Source: Phoronis ovalis
Lineage: Eukaryota; Phoronida; Phoronidae
DNA: 37,895 nt
Direction of reading: 5' to 3'
Assembly: GCA_028565635.1 (NCBI GenBank)
Contig: JAOXYB010112491.1
Span: 1-37,895 of the forward strand
Shown here: positions 11,068-23,100 of the stretch, piece after piece
How the letters are laid out: each line of letters opens with the position of its first letter
How positions within the stretch are numbered: position 1 is the first letter of the stretch
Notes under the pieces: generated by a model
Database searches by the model: none
What the model was told of the DNA's origin: nothing
Seen by the model: the letters and a program-made list of their open reading frames with translations, nothing else
Made by a program: the position numbers and the translations under genes

Positions 11068-11919
11068 CTAGACTGACATTGCACTGTCATTATCACTAGC
11101 GTCTTCATCAGTTTCCCAACTGTCAATAAGATCACTAAAATCTATTATGTTGGAATTGGAACTAATAATTCCATTTTTGACAGTATTTGAGTTGTTACTC
11201 CCTGGTTCGTTCCAAAATGATTTCGGCAACTTTCTATCGCTCATAGGTACTACTTGCTCGTACTTTTTAATATCAAATTTTAGTCTTTTCACTTTTTTTT
11301 TAAATTTTACGCTTTTGTCATTCATGTAATCTCGAAGTCCATACTCAAAGAGTTCAGTTAATGGACCAATGCCAATCTTTTTGTCTACCTTTCCTGAAAA
11401 ATCATTTGCGGAATTAATAGGTTTTGATGACTTGGCAGTTTCGTCCAAATCTGACTCACATTTTGGATTTGATGGGATGTCTCCGCCTTGAGCTATCTTT
11501 AGCAACTCGGCATAATATAGTTCCCGCCCAGATTTGCCCGATGTCCATTTGTCTTCATAAATGTCACAACTATCATCCTCTCCTTTTTTTCTACCGAAAA
11601 ATTTTTGAATGTCATTGTTTACTGCTTCTGCAAACTTCAGCAATTGCGTGGTGACGTCATCTTGCATTGCCGTCTGCTGCTGTTCATCTTCCATACACTC
11701 GTCATCAGAGAATTCTTCATCGGCCTCTTCGTCATAGTCGGGATCAAAAACAAGATCTCTTGTCACTTCCTTTGTAAGATAAAAATTCGTGTCAATAGTT
11801 TTTGGAGAATTGTTGTTATTTAAATTGTGTTTGCTGTCAGTCAGGTTTGCTGTGAACGCTTGGTGATGGTCACTGAATGTGGCAGACGCCATGCTAAAAT
11901 CATTAGTATGGACAATCAT
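11068..11919 (-). CDS. PERCC1: PERCC1-like protein, main coding exon
   Basis: A 283-aa reading from ATG at 11917-11919 to TAG at 11068-11070. The exon starts at 11934 after a good acceptor (ATCATCTTTTCAG), and the 15 bases before the ATG are open, so coding could begin in an upstream exon. A second Met at 11890-11892 has a stronger Kozak context. Blocks in order: acidic tract (DPDYDEEADEEFSDDE), LLKFAEAVNNDIQKFFGRK, CDIYED, GRELYYAELLKIAQGG, IGPLTELFEYGL, VPMSDRKLPKSFWNEP and DFSDLIDSW near the C-terminus. I recall the same blocks, in the same order and spacing, from vertebrate PERCC1 (FAE..., YFGRK, ELYYADL, GPLAELFDYGL, PSFWKEP, DFSDLL). In vertebrates PERCC1 is needed for enteroendocrine cell function; its biochemical role is unknown. 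The protein is hydrophilic and lacks a signal peptide or membrane segment. The hydrophobic N-terminus of the longer open frame (from 12030) is intron translation. Confidence 0.8.
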   Translation of the reverse strand: MIVHTNDFSMASATFSDHHQAFTANLTDSKHNLNNNNSPKTIDTNFYLTKEVTRDLVFDPDYDEEADEEFSDDECMEDEQQQTAMQDDVTTQLLKFAEAVNNDIQKFFGRKKGEDDSCDIYEDKWTSGKSGRELYYAELLKIAQGGDIPSNPKCESDLDETAKSSKPINSANDFSGKVDKKIGIGPLTELFEYGLRDYMNDKSVKFKKKVKRLKFDIKKYEQVVPMSDRKLPKSFWNEPGSNNSNTVKNGIISSNSNIIDFSDLIDSWETDEDASDNDSAMSV

Positions 11920-11934
11920 AACGAATGTTCTAGT
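11920..11934 (-). other. PERCC1: PERCC1-like exon start (5' UTR or upstream-encoded residues)
   Basis: Fifteen bases between the acceptor AG at 11935-11936 and the chosen ATG. They are in frame without a stop (T-R-T-F-V). The upstream exon was not located. Confidence 0.5.
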
Positions 11935-12705
11935 CTGAAAAGATGATAAAATATCAGTTAATAAAAATAACAGTAAAAAAGCAAAATAGAACAAGCTACA
12001 GCATAATTTTAATTCTAAAATTTGTTCCACATTAATTTTCTAGAAATAAAATATAACTACAACTTGATCCAACAAAACATTTTCCAACCATGACAAAAGC
12101 AACACGTTACATTTTTAATTTGTAGCATTTTACTTTATATTTATATGTTGATGTAGTTAGATACCTTCGTTTTTTGGTTTCAAGCCAATGTGACCTTACA
12201 AAGCTTTCATTTTGACTGAAGTGGCCACTCAGGACTTCTCTCTGTCAATTGCTACTAATTTAAGTTGCTATGAATAAATGATATTTTTTCATTAAAAGTA
12301 AGTTTGTGCGTTTTAAACGAGTATAATTTAAAAAGGCAATCGGTTATTAATGACTTGTCAATATATAAGGGCTGTTATTTCCCCATTTTGCAGAATTTAA
12401 TGGGCCAAATAGCCTTTTTCTTAGCGTATGTATTTGTGTTTATTTTTTTGAATTTTTATCGTTTACAAACGCTTAGGATCATAAATCAAGAAGTTTTTAA
12501 TACCATATTTTAAACAATGGAGTGTTTGGTGAAAAAAAAAGTAAGTTTCTGGTCGAATTATTTCAAAACAAATTATTCTCATTGAAACTTAGCGTAGATA
12601 AATATATTCAATTTAAGAAATCAAAAAAATCCCTCAAATGTTGATTTTTTCGTAAAAATTTTATAATAAAAAAATACAGTAGTTATATTATGAATTTCTT
12701 TTAAG

Positions 12706-12725
12706 CACAAAAAGTAGTTTTTGTG
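12706..12725. repeat. Short perfect hairpin
   Basis: CACAAAAA-GTAG-TTTTTGTG, an 8-bp stem with a 4-base loop. No U-tract or gene end is attached to it; it may be a fragment of a larger repeat. Confidence 0.4.
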
Positions 12726-13068
12726 AACACGAATTGTATCTACTAACTTGTAGACTACAAAAACAAAAACTGTATTTTTATTAAATGTAACAAAAAGTCA
12801 AATTTAAATTTAGTTGTCTCGTATATTCCACAAAGAATGCGTTTTATTTTTTTATGCAAATGATGATAGTATAAATTTAGAACACCTGTATTTTAATGAG
12901 CATAAATTCAGGTTAAAAGTGAATAATGCGATTAGAAAATTGTAAGTAAACGAAACTCCGAAGAAGTAACCATAGCATAAATCCCTCAGGTAAATTGAGT
13001 AAAGAAACTGTTTCAAGTACTACACTAAAGGTCAGAGCAATAAGTATAAATGAAGTTCGGCTAATTTT

Positions 13069-13232
13069 AGTGGTGGATCCAGAGTGTGCAAGATGGAGCT
13101 ATTAAAATGTTGACGTTTCAGTGTTGCACCGGACTGTTGCATTAATTGTTTTGGTCAAACATTTATTGCTAATACTGCTGCAGACGGGGCGAAAATGTCG
13201 AACTGTTAGATGTGCCCCTTAATCCACCACTG
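13069..13232. mobile_element. Small TIR element (MITE), hAT-like ends
   Basis: The left end AGTGGTGGATCCAG (13069-) is matched by the right end as reverse complement CAGTGGTGGATTAAGG (-13232). Length 164 bp, without coding capacity. Ends of the type CAGTGGYGGATCY are common in non-autonomous hAT elements of animals. A clean target duplication was not seen. Confidence 0.5.
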
Positions 13233-15149
13233 ATCTGAATTTTTATATCAAACAAAACCAAGAGAACTTTTTTCGGTAAAATAAAAAGAATTTCAAGTTG
13301 GATAAAATGATTTTTTAATTAATAAAAGGTTTTTATTTTATAAAAATATATGATTTCAAATATTGCAGCCAACTGCTGTGGTTCTTGAGTGTTTGAAGTT
13401 ACCCAGTCCTACTACGTGTATTAGTACAACTGCTTGATAAACATTGGTCTAACAATAACCAACCCCGGGATCTAGCCTAACCACTAGTTTCGACCGCAAG
13501 CTTTTCCAAAGTTTCACGCCTCATGTTCGTGCAATTTACAGATTTAACTAAAGACTTTTATTCGTTTATTTATTTTCGACAGTCATTTCCGTCCAAGGCG
13601 ATATTCAGTGTAAATCACTAATACTTTTTTGCAAAGGCGTAACTATATAAAAAAATAACCGACTAAATTACTTCCAAATTTAAATTATATGTCTTGAAAA
13701 TGTAGGTGTATGAACTGCATGTACCATTTGTTAGACTGCAGAAAAGAGAAAATCCTAAACTGATATTTTAAAAGAATTAAAACGACGAACAAACGGTTCG
13801 TCGAAGTCCCTAAGGCATTGTTTTGAAGTGTATATTTACCCAATCAAATATAAACTGAAACATCATGTTCTAGTTTTACCACATTTTAAAATGCAATAAT
13901 ATATACATGGCAGCGTCAGTATTATGCTAATGACCATTGTGAATTTAAAAAATGTACCAGTCATGCAAACACGAGTGACCTCTGTTGAAAAAACAACATA
14001 AAGTACTGAACCTATCTGAATATTACTAAATTAGTAAACTAAAATGCAGATAAAATAGAAAATGATACGTACAGAATGAAAGCTGGAAACAAATTCTTAT
14101 GCGAGGATCCAAAACCGTCAGTTGGTTGTCGTGTATAAATTATTTGACTCCTCAGATTAAAATACTTGAAAGAAGTCAGTCCACATAAAACAAACACTCC
14201 ACTATGTAGATGCTTCTCTGTAGGTTGTAAATACTAATGTTGTGCTATGCAAATTACTACAAATCCCACTTAACCATTGTATTTAACGCCATCACCCCTC
14301 AATCTGGTTGTAACTTTTGATTTGTGGTGCTTTTCACTGGACGAGGTATCTGTTTGTGAAAACTTTAAGCCACTGCTCAGTTCTGATTCGCAGGGATTTC
14401 TCTTTATCTTTCAAGTTTACAAAACCCAATTTATTTTGGGGCTTAACTCTTATCTCGATCGTATCTTGTGATTTAATATTTGTTACAAATTCAAAATGCT
14501 ATTTTGTTAATATAATAGAACTTTGCTCTTGAAATTAGTATTCATATAAATTGGACTTCTCATTGGAAAGAATTTACAAAAGGAGACTTGGATAGGTTAC
14601 ATATTCGAAAATTATGAATAATAAATTATATATTAGTAACGAATGAGTCACATGTGTTTTACAAGTAATATTAATTAAAATAAACTGGTACATAAAATAT
14701 TCATCGACCGACGACAGTAATCACGTTTCTCAGATAAGCAGATAAATAAAATAAGTTAAACATTCTGACATGCATTGTTTTTCAGAAACTTCAGAAAATT
14801 TGACAGAAATAAATAACCCGTTATATCTAGACATAAGCTCTCCCAAAATAATATAGTGTCAACAATTATAACACAGATTTAAATATTGTGGGATATTAAA
14901 ATTAGTTTATAGGGCTGTATGCATACTGTTAATGAGCAAAGCAAACACATGCATGAAATGAAGGCGGTATATATTTGCGGTTTTGCATAATAATGATGAT
15001 ATTAAGTTGAGTGTCCCATCATTACCTATACAGCACTTACACGAAAGCAACGCTACGATGAGACACATTTCCTCTTTTGTTTTACAGAGGTACAAAATGA
15101 TGTTATCCTCTTTTAGATATATGTATTCTATTGACATTTACGTAAAATT

Positions 15150-15749
15150 TGACGTGTTTAAACATAACGGAGCTTCGTCATTCAGAATATTGACACGTCA
15201 GGAGTAACAGAGCAAAACACCATGTACTTGCACATGATGACGTACAGTAATCAACGGTGCGAATTGCACGTTACGCTCATCTATAACATCTGTGCTACGC
15301 GTGCATTTATTACTGTACGTTTCACAATACCAAGATTGAAAACGGCGTGGCGACAACTTTTGCTGTTGAACTATAAGAATATGTTCGAAAAAACAATTGT
15401 TTGCCATCCTATTTCAAATGTGACAATGCGTACCGTCTTAAAGAATGTCCTGCTATATATAGTATCCACATTACACCTGTTATACTTGAAAATGTATGAT
15501 AACCTAAATTACATATCAAGAAGTGTGTGTCCAAACAAATCAAGACAAAACTACAAGGCTAAAGAGTACATATTACTTGAACGATTTAATTTTTGCAGTT
15601 TAACACGTAAACTACCATGTACATGCAAGACTGTTTTATCTGAAAGTGGAGATGTGGTTACAATTAAAATCGATTATTCTTTGGGTAATATTCTGAACTT
15701 TGTAAGTTTGATACTCATTCGATTTATTATCGTAGAGAACATGACGTAA
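15150..15749. promoter_or_regulatory. Cluster of CRE-like sites, CpG-richer than surroundings
   Basis: TGACGTG at 15150-15156, CACGTCA at 15194-15200, TGACGTAC at 15238-15245 and TGACGTAA at 15742-15749 lie in a block visibly richer in CpG than the flanks. It is 3.2-3.8 kb upstream of the PERCC1-like exon. The regulatory role is inferred only from motif density. Confidence 0.25.
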
Positions 15750-17401
15750 GACACGGTGTTACATTTGCCCTTTGCTATTATATAGCGATAACGAAATTGG
15801 ATCAACATTCTTCCACAGAGGAAAATTGATCATGATTTCAAATTTGGACTCAGATTATTCTTTTATATTGTAAAGTTATTTCACTCTTTAAAATGTTTTT
15901 TTTTACCAGTTATATACTTTCTGAAGCTGTCTCAAGTGAATGTAGACATAAAACTCTTGCGTTCTTAAAGAATTTTTTTTGCAATTTCTTCATTTTTCTA
16001 AATATTTCTTTTCAAAATTTGTCGCGCGTGTTTCTTGACTGCTATCATACCAATGTTTGCATAAATTTTTAAATATATATTTGTGCTCTTCGATACAGTG
16101 TGTAACCTTTATCCCCCCAGGATAATTGTATATGAAATTACTTGATTAATATCTAAATAATGGCACTTATCTGCAGGTTGTTGTCCCTTACATTAGTCAG
16201 TCTTATCATGTTATTTTAAAAATTATCCCGCCCAACCCACTACAAATATATGCAGGAGGGATTTACTTTATAGTAATCAATTATCCTTGTGTTTATTATT
16301 TGAAAATCTGTGAAATTATTTTAAAATATTACAAAATTACTTGTGCTTTACATTGTTATACAGATCCAAGATTTTATGAAAGATGGCTGTTATGTGATCG
16401 TTAGGAGTCATTTATAACGTTTACGAAAATAGTCAATAATTCAGATCGAGAACAGTGAATCTTGCAAATAAATAAAATGAGCATTTCAGTAGAAAATCTT
16501 TGAGAAAAACCAAGGAAATTTTGAAGTAAATTTTGTTTGCCTTTTGTCCAAGGTAGCTGTTTTAAGACATCTTCCAATCAATGGACTTTTCAACGTCAAG
16601 ATGATGACTTGGCGAAAATGCAACTTTGATTGATTAATGGCAAATATTACAGTCTTTATCATTTTGATGATATTTTATATGATAATTTAGATAATTGTTT
16701 AGTGTTACTGCAATTATAAGTGTCTCTTTCCCAAAATATAACTCCAAAGAAAATGGGAACGTGTGAAATTTGTATTTTAATTTCGGCAACAATAATTTAA
16801 AACTGACAGAATAGAGGTAGTTAAAATTAAACCTTACTAATGCGCTGCGTGCAAAAATCGTGAAAAGCCTCTCATTTAAATTACTTTTTGGGAACAACTC
16901 AAGATAAAGTTTTTGGTTATTTGCTGTAAAAAGTCAAAAGAATAAATAATAGCTTTTGTACGAAATTATTCACAGAGACTTTATTACATAAAAAACTATG
17001 CCCCTACTGATTCACCTTTGTGGTAGACCATTACACTTTAATCGCGCAGTCTTGAGGTAAAAAACAGCTGGTGAATGAAAAGGAAACTATTACTATCTGC
17101 ATGTTTACAAGTGCATCATTCTCTGCTTTGGTATATCAACACCGGAAAAATCAGTATAAAGTTACGTCATGCAGTTGTAAGCTCACTTTTGATCTTGTGT
17201 AATTCAAGGAGTGTAAAATGATACCGCTAGCATGATTTTGCTGTTGACATGTGTAAATTCAGGTGCATACATCATAACATGACATTTATTGTTTAAAAAA
17301 ATGAAGTTTACATAAAAATAAGGCACATTTATTATGCATTTTATGAAGACATTAGAATAAATAACATTACAAAAGTCATTCTATAAACAAGAGAAATTGC
17401 A

Positions 17402-17476
17402 ACTTCGTAATTGTAATATTATACAAAAAAAATTTTACGTAAAATATTTTTTTGTATAATATTACAATTACGAAGT
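17402..17476. repeat. 75-bp near-perfect palindrome
   Basis: The arms read ACTTCGTAATTGTAATATTATACAAAAAAA... on both strands and meet at TTTTACGTAAAA. The only mismatch is a one-base difference in the A/T run near the centre. It can extrude as a long hairpin. It resembles a compact palindromic MITE or the relic of a fold-back element. Confidence 0.8.
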
Positions 17477-19499
17477 GTAGAAGTATAAATAAGTTATGAA
17501 TAAAAAATTAAGTTGCTTTGTGCAAGAAAATTTCCTTTTGAAACAGTTTGCATTTTATATACAAATCATTTTAATTCTTTTATGTACTGATTTTAAAATA
17601 TTTGTTTTAAAATATTTGAAATGAAGTAAAAAAATAATATACATGAACAACTTTCAAGTTCAGACACAAATATTGAAAGCTCTATCAAATCTGCATGACA
17701 TATTTCACCTTCAAATTCACAACTGGTTCTTGTGGACCTAAAAGGGAGAATAACATGGTACATTGGCATATTTTAACTTACTTTTTATCAAATACATTGT
17801 TGAAGTGATTTTCATATATTTTTTTTACTGTATTCTGCTTCCTTAAAAAGAAAGGATATGTCCATTCCATATTAAATGCGCAAAAACCTGAGGAGTAAAA
17901 CTATCGTTTTAAATTCTAAAACGAAGAAACGAAAACGACATAAAATTGATAATTTCCCAGCATTGTAGGTTCATAACAGAAACAAAGCTAACTAAATAAG
18001 CTGTAACGCAAACACAACGTCGGAATTCTAAGCTAACATCTGCTATCTGTCTCATATTGTGTCGAGATGATAACAGAAGTGCTCAGAAATACATGTATAA
18101 CAGCATAAACACGAAGTCAAGCATCGATTTACGACAAAATTATTTCTAAGAACTCAAGAATGAAAATCACAAAAGTGCAATATATTTTTCTGATTTTATA
18201 ACATTAACATCAACAATTAACTTTCACATACGTCTGAATTATACAGATTTTTTTACATAGACCTGCAGTATGTTTTATAATTATCTAAATTTTTCGAGAA
18301 TTAGTTTTCAATACATTATGCTTTTAATCAAAATTTGCCAGACTTTTTTTTAATTCATCAGCATATTTTTTCACTAAAATATTCTTACAGCGGCAAAGTA
18401 GCCCTCTAGCAGCAAATAAACGCTGTATGAGATTCCTATGATGTTTATTATAAACTTGTTATAAAAAATGTTATAAGATAATTAAACTTTCATAAAGTTG
18501 TGAAAAACAAAATACAAAAAGTGTCAGCTTCGAATTGTATTGACACAAGATTACTTATATTAACTAAATGACATATTTTAAAGTTTTACTATTCAATTCT
18601 TATCAAACAGGGTGGAGATATTTCGCAACCCGGTAGCTAATTCAAACATTTATTTTACCACGTTGGTTCAATAATTTTATTAGGAATTTCATACTGGTAT
18701 TCCAGTTACGAGTTCAGGTCTATTGTCTAATCCCAATGTTACGGGTTCACTGCAAAACACTGTTTTTAATAACTGCTTAATTTATGCAAGCGAAATTATT
18801 TTTTTCGTGTAATATGAAGAGTACATTTTGTCTCATGATTCTTTCAGCAATACTACACCTACCTGAGACAATAATGCAATTTAATATCAGATTTAAACTT
18901 TTCTATATAAGATCTGTAAAATGGATGAGCCACTATTTTGCAAAAAAAAAATTGTGCTTACTAACAAACACACTAAGCTTAATCCAAACGAATGAGATCA
19001 TGCAGTAACTTTTTATTTAGTAATCCTATAATTTAGTTGCATTCTCTTGTGTTTTTTTTGTTTATGAGCCTATCATTTTTTTAGACTTTACAATTACCAT
19101 TCTTTTCATCCCAAAGTGGTACAGTATAACATATTTTTTATCTTCTTTTGTCTTAATATCTACGTACTGATGAGACACAGTGTTCATATCCTAGTAACGA
19201 AGCGCTTTATCTTAATTTTGTGTGTCATCTCATGTTATTACAACTAATGTATATTGACATTTTTTAACTGTCATGTATCTATGTAAATAGGGGACCTCTA
19301 CGTTTTAGTTCTGTCATTTTTAATTAAAAATCATACAGCGGCCTTTGTTTAAATAAATACCAGAATCATCATGTTATACAAGCAGAACCTTCTTGAATAC
19401 TCAACTTCTTGTGTTAAACACATGAGTTTTATATACCATTATTTTTAAAATTAAATAAGTTTTTACGTAAATGTTTACCTTTCAAGTTTTGGCTGGTGG

Positions 19500-20187
19500 T
19501 TACCTCTTACTAGGTTTTGCCTTTGGAGGAGGTGTGTCTTCTTCATCATCATCATCATCATCGTCATCGTCATCGTCAGCAGCATTGTTATCCTTTTTAG
19601 GAGGCGGTTTCTTAGGAGTGTCTTCTTCATCATCATCATCGTCGTCGTCATCATCATCATCATCATCAACGTCATTACCCTTTTTAGGAGGTGGTTTCTT
19701 TTTTGGAGTATCTTCTTCATCATCGTCATCATCATCATCATCATCATCATCTTCTTCATCGTCATCTTTTTTAGGAGGTGGTTTCTTTTTTGGAGTATCT
19801 TCTTCATCATCGTCATCCTCATCATCATCATCTTCATCGTCATCTTTTTTAGGAGGTGGTTTCTTTTTTGGAGTATCTTCTTCGTCATCATCATCATCAT
19901 CGTCATCATCATCATCATCTTCGATGCCTTTTTTAGGAGGTGGTTTCTTTTTAGGAGTATCTTCCTCATCGTCATCGTCATCATCGTCATCGTCATCTTC
20001 ATCATCATCTTCTTCTTGGTTAGGTTTCTTCTGAGGCTTTGCTGCAGGAGTTTCTGTTACTTCTGTTGTTGCATCATCATCATCATCATCATCATCCTCA
20101 TCTTCATCATCATCAGCAGCATTTGTACTTTCATCACTTACACGCCCTGGTATATACCGTAGTAAATTTTTTCTCCATTTCAGCCAC
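19500..20187 (-). CDS. Coiled-coil gene alternative terminal exon 3 (poly-Asp / KPPPKK tail)
   Basis: 688 bp, acceptor AATTGCAG, phase 2 in, stop TAA. Opens RWLKWRKNLLRYIPGRVSDE, then alternates runs of about 10-16 mostly Asp residues with EEDTPKKKPPPKK (five near-identical basic blocks plus a final EEDTPPPKAKPSKR). Asp codons are a mixture of GAT and GAC, so it is not a pure DNA trinucleotide run. An AGAG|GTAACC donor overlaps the stop and could in principle extend the protein. Confidence 0.8.
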
Positions 20188-23100
20188 CTGCAATTATATC
20201 GATAGTTACAAGAAAGACCTATGCAAAATATAAATGACATTGAAAGGATTGGTCATCGGGAATTACAGAATTTAAATTGACAAGAAAAATGGAAAATTAA
20301 ATTTTTTAGTGCACTAGTATTTGCTTTTGTGCTAGAGAAAGACGATCCTTTTTTTAGTTTTAATGTCGCGAGGCTTTTTTATACAACACTAGAGGTAGTT
20401 GGTATATATGTTATTTTTATATATGCTCCGCTGGTACAAAACTCCGTGATACAACAGACCAGTTTACTCAGGTTGATAATTGTCGGATTTTTTTTTAATG
20501 CCTTTCTGTAAACCCCGCGAGATAATAATAAAAATAATACTGAAGAAAAAAGAAACGGAAACAGATTGAAACGCTGAAACTATATGTAGAATGCATATAG
20601 CTTTGAATTGTATCATTTTGAGTTTACACACACAATTTTCTGAATCGTTTATTACGGCATTTTGGAAATGAAAATTCATAATCTCGATCGTAGCCCAACG
20701 ATCTTCGCTTGCATTGTATAAAATAACTGCTATGTCGTTTGACTTTTTATATGGGTTTTGAAAGATAAGATTGGACATTCTTCTGTACGTCTTATAATGT
20801 GTAAAACAAATATCACACCGTCACGTCCTTACCCCGGAGTTTGCAAAAAAACAACTTTGATTGGAATTTGTGAACTCAAAATCCTATTACAGCATAACGT
20901 TTAAAATTCGTTTCCTTGTTTTATATAGCACGCAATAACTACATCGAAAATTATGTAGTAAGACTGAGCACTAAGAAAGTCATACAAATTCCTTACACGC
21001 GCTTTAAAATAGAGCACTCGGATGATCTTTTGTTGATGTATAAGGAAACCAATTGCAATTAAAGCACGGATTGGTACTGTTTCTTTTCCCCCTGTTATTT
21101 CCTTGTCAGTGTAGGCAGTTTAGCACGAAATGAATTAGGGAAAAAAATGAAATCCATTTGATTATTATCGGGAAATAATTCTAGTCCTTTCTGTTGGTAT
21201 TAAAAGGTGAAACGGTGATTGTCCTGTTTGTGATATTAGATATTCCCACCAGGTGGTCTGAGGTCAACCGCAAAAAAAATTGTTTGGCATTCAAAGTCGT
21301 CTAAAAGCACGAGATAAACAGTTATCTGGAGTAGTGTGTGCCATTGAGCGTCAAACTAATTTGGTGTTGCTAAGGAAAATAAATCGTTCTTGCATGATGC
21401 AATCAGTTAAAAAATCACAGTTTAGTAATCTATACAATGCATACATGAAAGCTTCAAATTCTTGATCTGTAGCTTATTAAAGAGCCATTCACCTGGGCTG
21501 AATAAAGAGTTTTTTTGTTTTTTTTTCATAAAGTTGTATATGTACTTAGGGTTCACTAAAGCTGCGATCAACGTTATCCTATGGGTATGTAGAAACACTA
21601 AATTTGGGCTGAATACTTTGTTTATCTATTTGCAACAACACAAAAAAGAAACGTGAATAAGGTTGATATATTAAAATAATATGTACAACAACTATAAACA
21701 CAAAATTAAATCATGCAAAAACAACAATGAATAAACACAAATTATGCACATGTAAGAAATAAATAAGTAAAATTATCACCTGAAGTTAATAATAGGACGG
21801 ATTGTAACTGACAAATACAACATATGACAAGTATTAACTTTTTTTGATAATACTTTTAAAATGTTGCTGAAAAATCATGAAAAAGCAAAATATATCAAAA
21901 ACAAGTACTAAAATTTAACATTAAAAAAATTTGTTAAATTTTATTATGTAAATTTACTGCAAGATTAAGATAAGTTTAACTAATAATACAACCACAGCAG
22001 ATAAAAATATAAGTAATGAACTGGATAATACTAGAACAACGATGCATGAAACATCAAAATATGGACCTCTGATAATTTTTGACTTGTTTTTTCATGTTGC
22101 ACCCAATTTCTGCACTACTAAACTTAGTTCATATACTATCAATCCAATTTCCAAAATTTAATCACAATATCATAGAAAAAGAAAGAAATTGAATAAAAAT
22201 TCAATATGACTAAAAACCCACATGGTAAAACTGAATCACTAGATACCTCTAGATACATTTACAAATGAGCTATCTTAGTGGTGTAACATTAAAAAATAGA
22301 GGAAAACAGATGCAACATTATAACATATAAATTGGATGAGACATGATAAATAGGGTAAATAGGGAAGCATGACATTTTTAACATACACTAGAGACTACAC
22401 TTTCAGCATTCCTCTGATACCACAATGTTTTAGCTGAGGTTAATTTTCATTCAATAAATAGAACACAGTAGTATAAACAACACAATGGACAGAATTTGAA
22501 TGACGCATGAAAAGTGTAATTCAAAATAAGACACAATGAAATTGGTACAAAAATATATTTGATAAGAAATATTGTAAAAACTGAAATATTCTTTACAGAA
22601 AACTGCAGGATAAAAAGTACAACTCATGTGGCACACATGCACAAAATAGGATAAGATAAATTAGATATCATGTAACAAGCATTCTGGTTATTACAAGGAA
22701 TTATAACTGCTTATATATAGATTTTGATGACCATAAAACAGCAGTCACTGAAAACATCATATGCACCTTACAATTATGTTCTGTGTCATGGGGCACTAAA
22801 AATGGTTGCATGGAATTATTATAAAGAGGCATCTCATAGAATCAATGACCACAAAATTATCATTTACAATAATTATCTAGATTGAAACGACAACTGCACT
22901 TTCCTTTGAAGGAAAATAATCATCCATTGANNNNNNNNNNNNNNNNNNNNNNNNNNNNNNNNNNNNNNNNNNNNNNNNNNNNNNNNNNNNNNNNNNNNNN
23001 NNNNNNNNNNNNNNNNNNNNNNNNNNNNNNATTTGTCGGGACTTTTAATCAATTAAATGATAAACAGGGTCTCAAAGTATCAACTACCATTCTGGTTGTG

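Larger units (their letters stand above)
11937..19499. other. Gene-poor interval upstream of PERCC1-like gene
   Basis: About 7.5 kb without a supported coding exon. It must contain the PERCC1-like promoter and first exon(s) and the 3' UTR of the long isoform of the coiled-coil gene (minus-strand AATAAA at 19012-19017, about 480 bases past its stop). It also contains a TIR element at 13069-13232, a palindrome at 17402-17476 and CRE-like sites at 15150-15749. The 175-codon plus-strand open frame at 15222-15749 shows no recognisable domain and I do not call it a gene. Confidence 0.4.

Noticed and set aside
11935-12030. Hydrophobic N-terminal extension of the PERCC1-like frame, looking like a signal anchor
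   Set aside because: It is the T-rich tract of the acceptor translated; the splice AG lies at 11935-11936.
15222-15749. 175-codon plus-strand open frame
   Set aside because: No recognisable domain, no splice partners; also partly open on the other strand. Kept only as part of the regulatory note.
19475-20008. Minus-strand Met/Lys-rich open frame
   Set aside because: A shifted frame of the same repeat; repeats stay open in several frames.
19471-20034. Plus-strand Ser-rich open frame (187 codons)
   Set aside because: It is the complement of the Asp-coding repeat on the minus strand; the minus frame has the acceptor, in-frame join and basic blocks.
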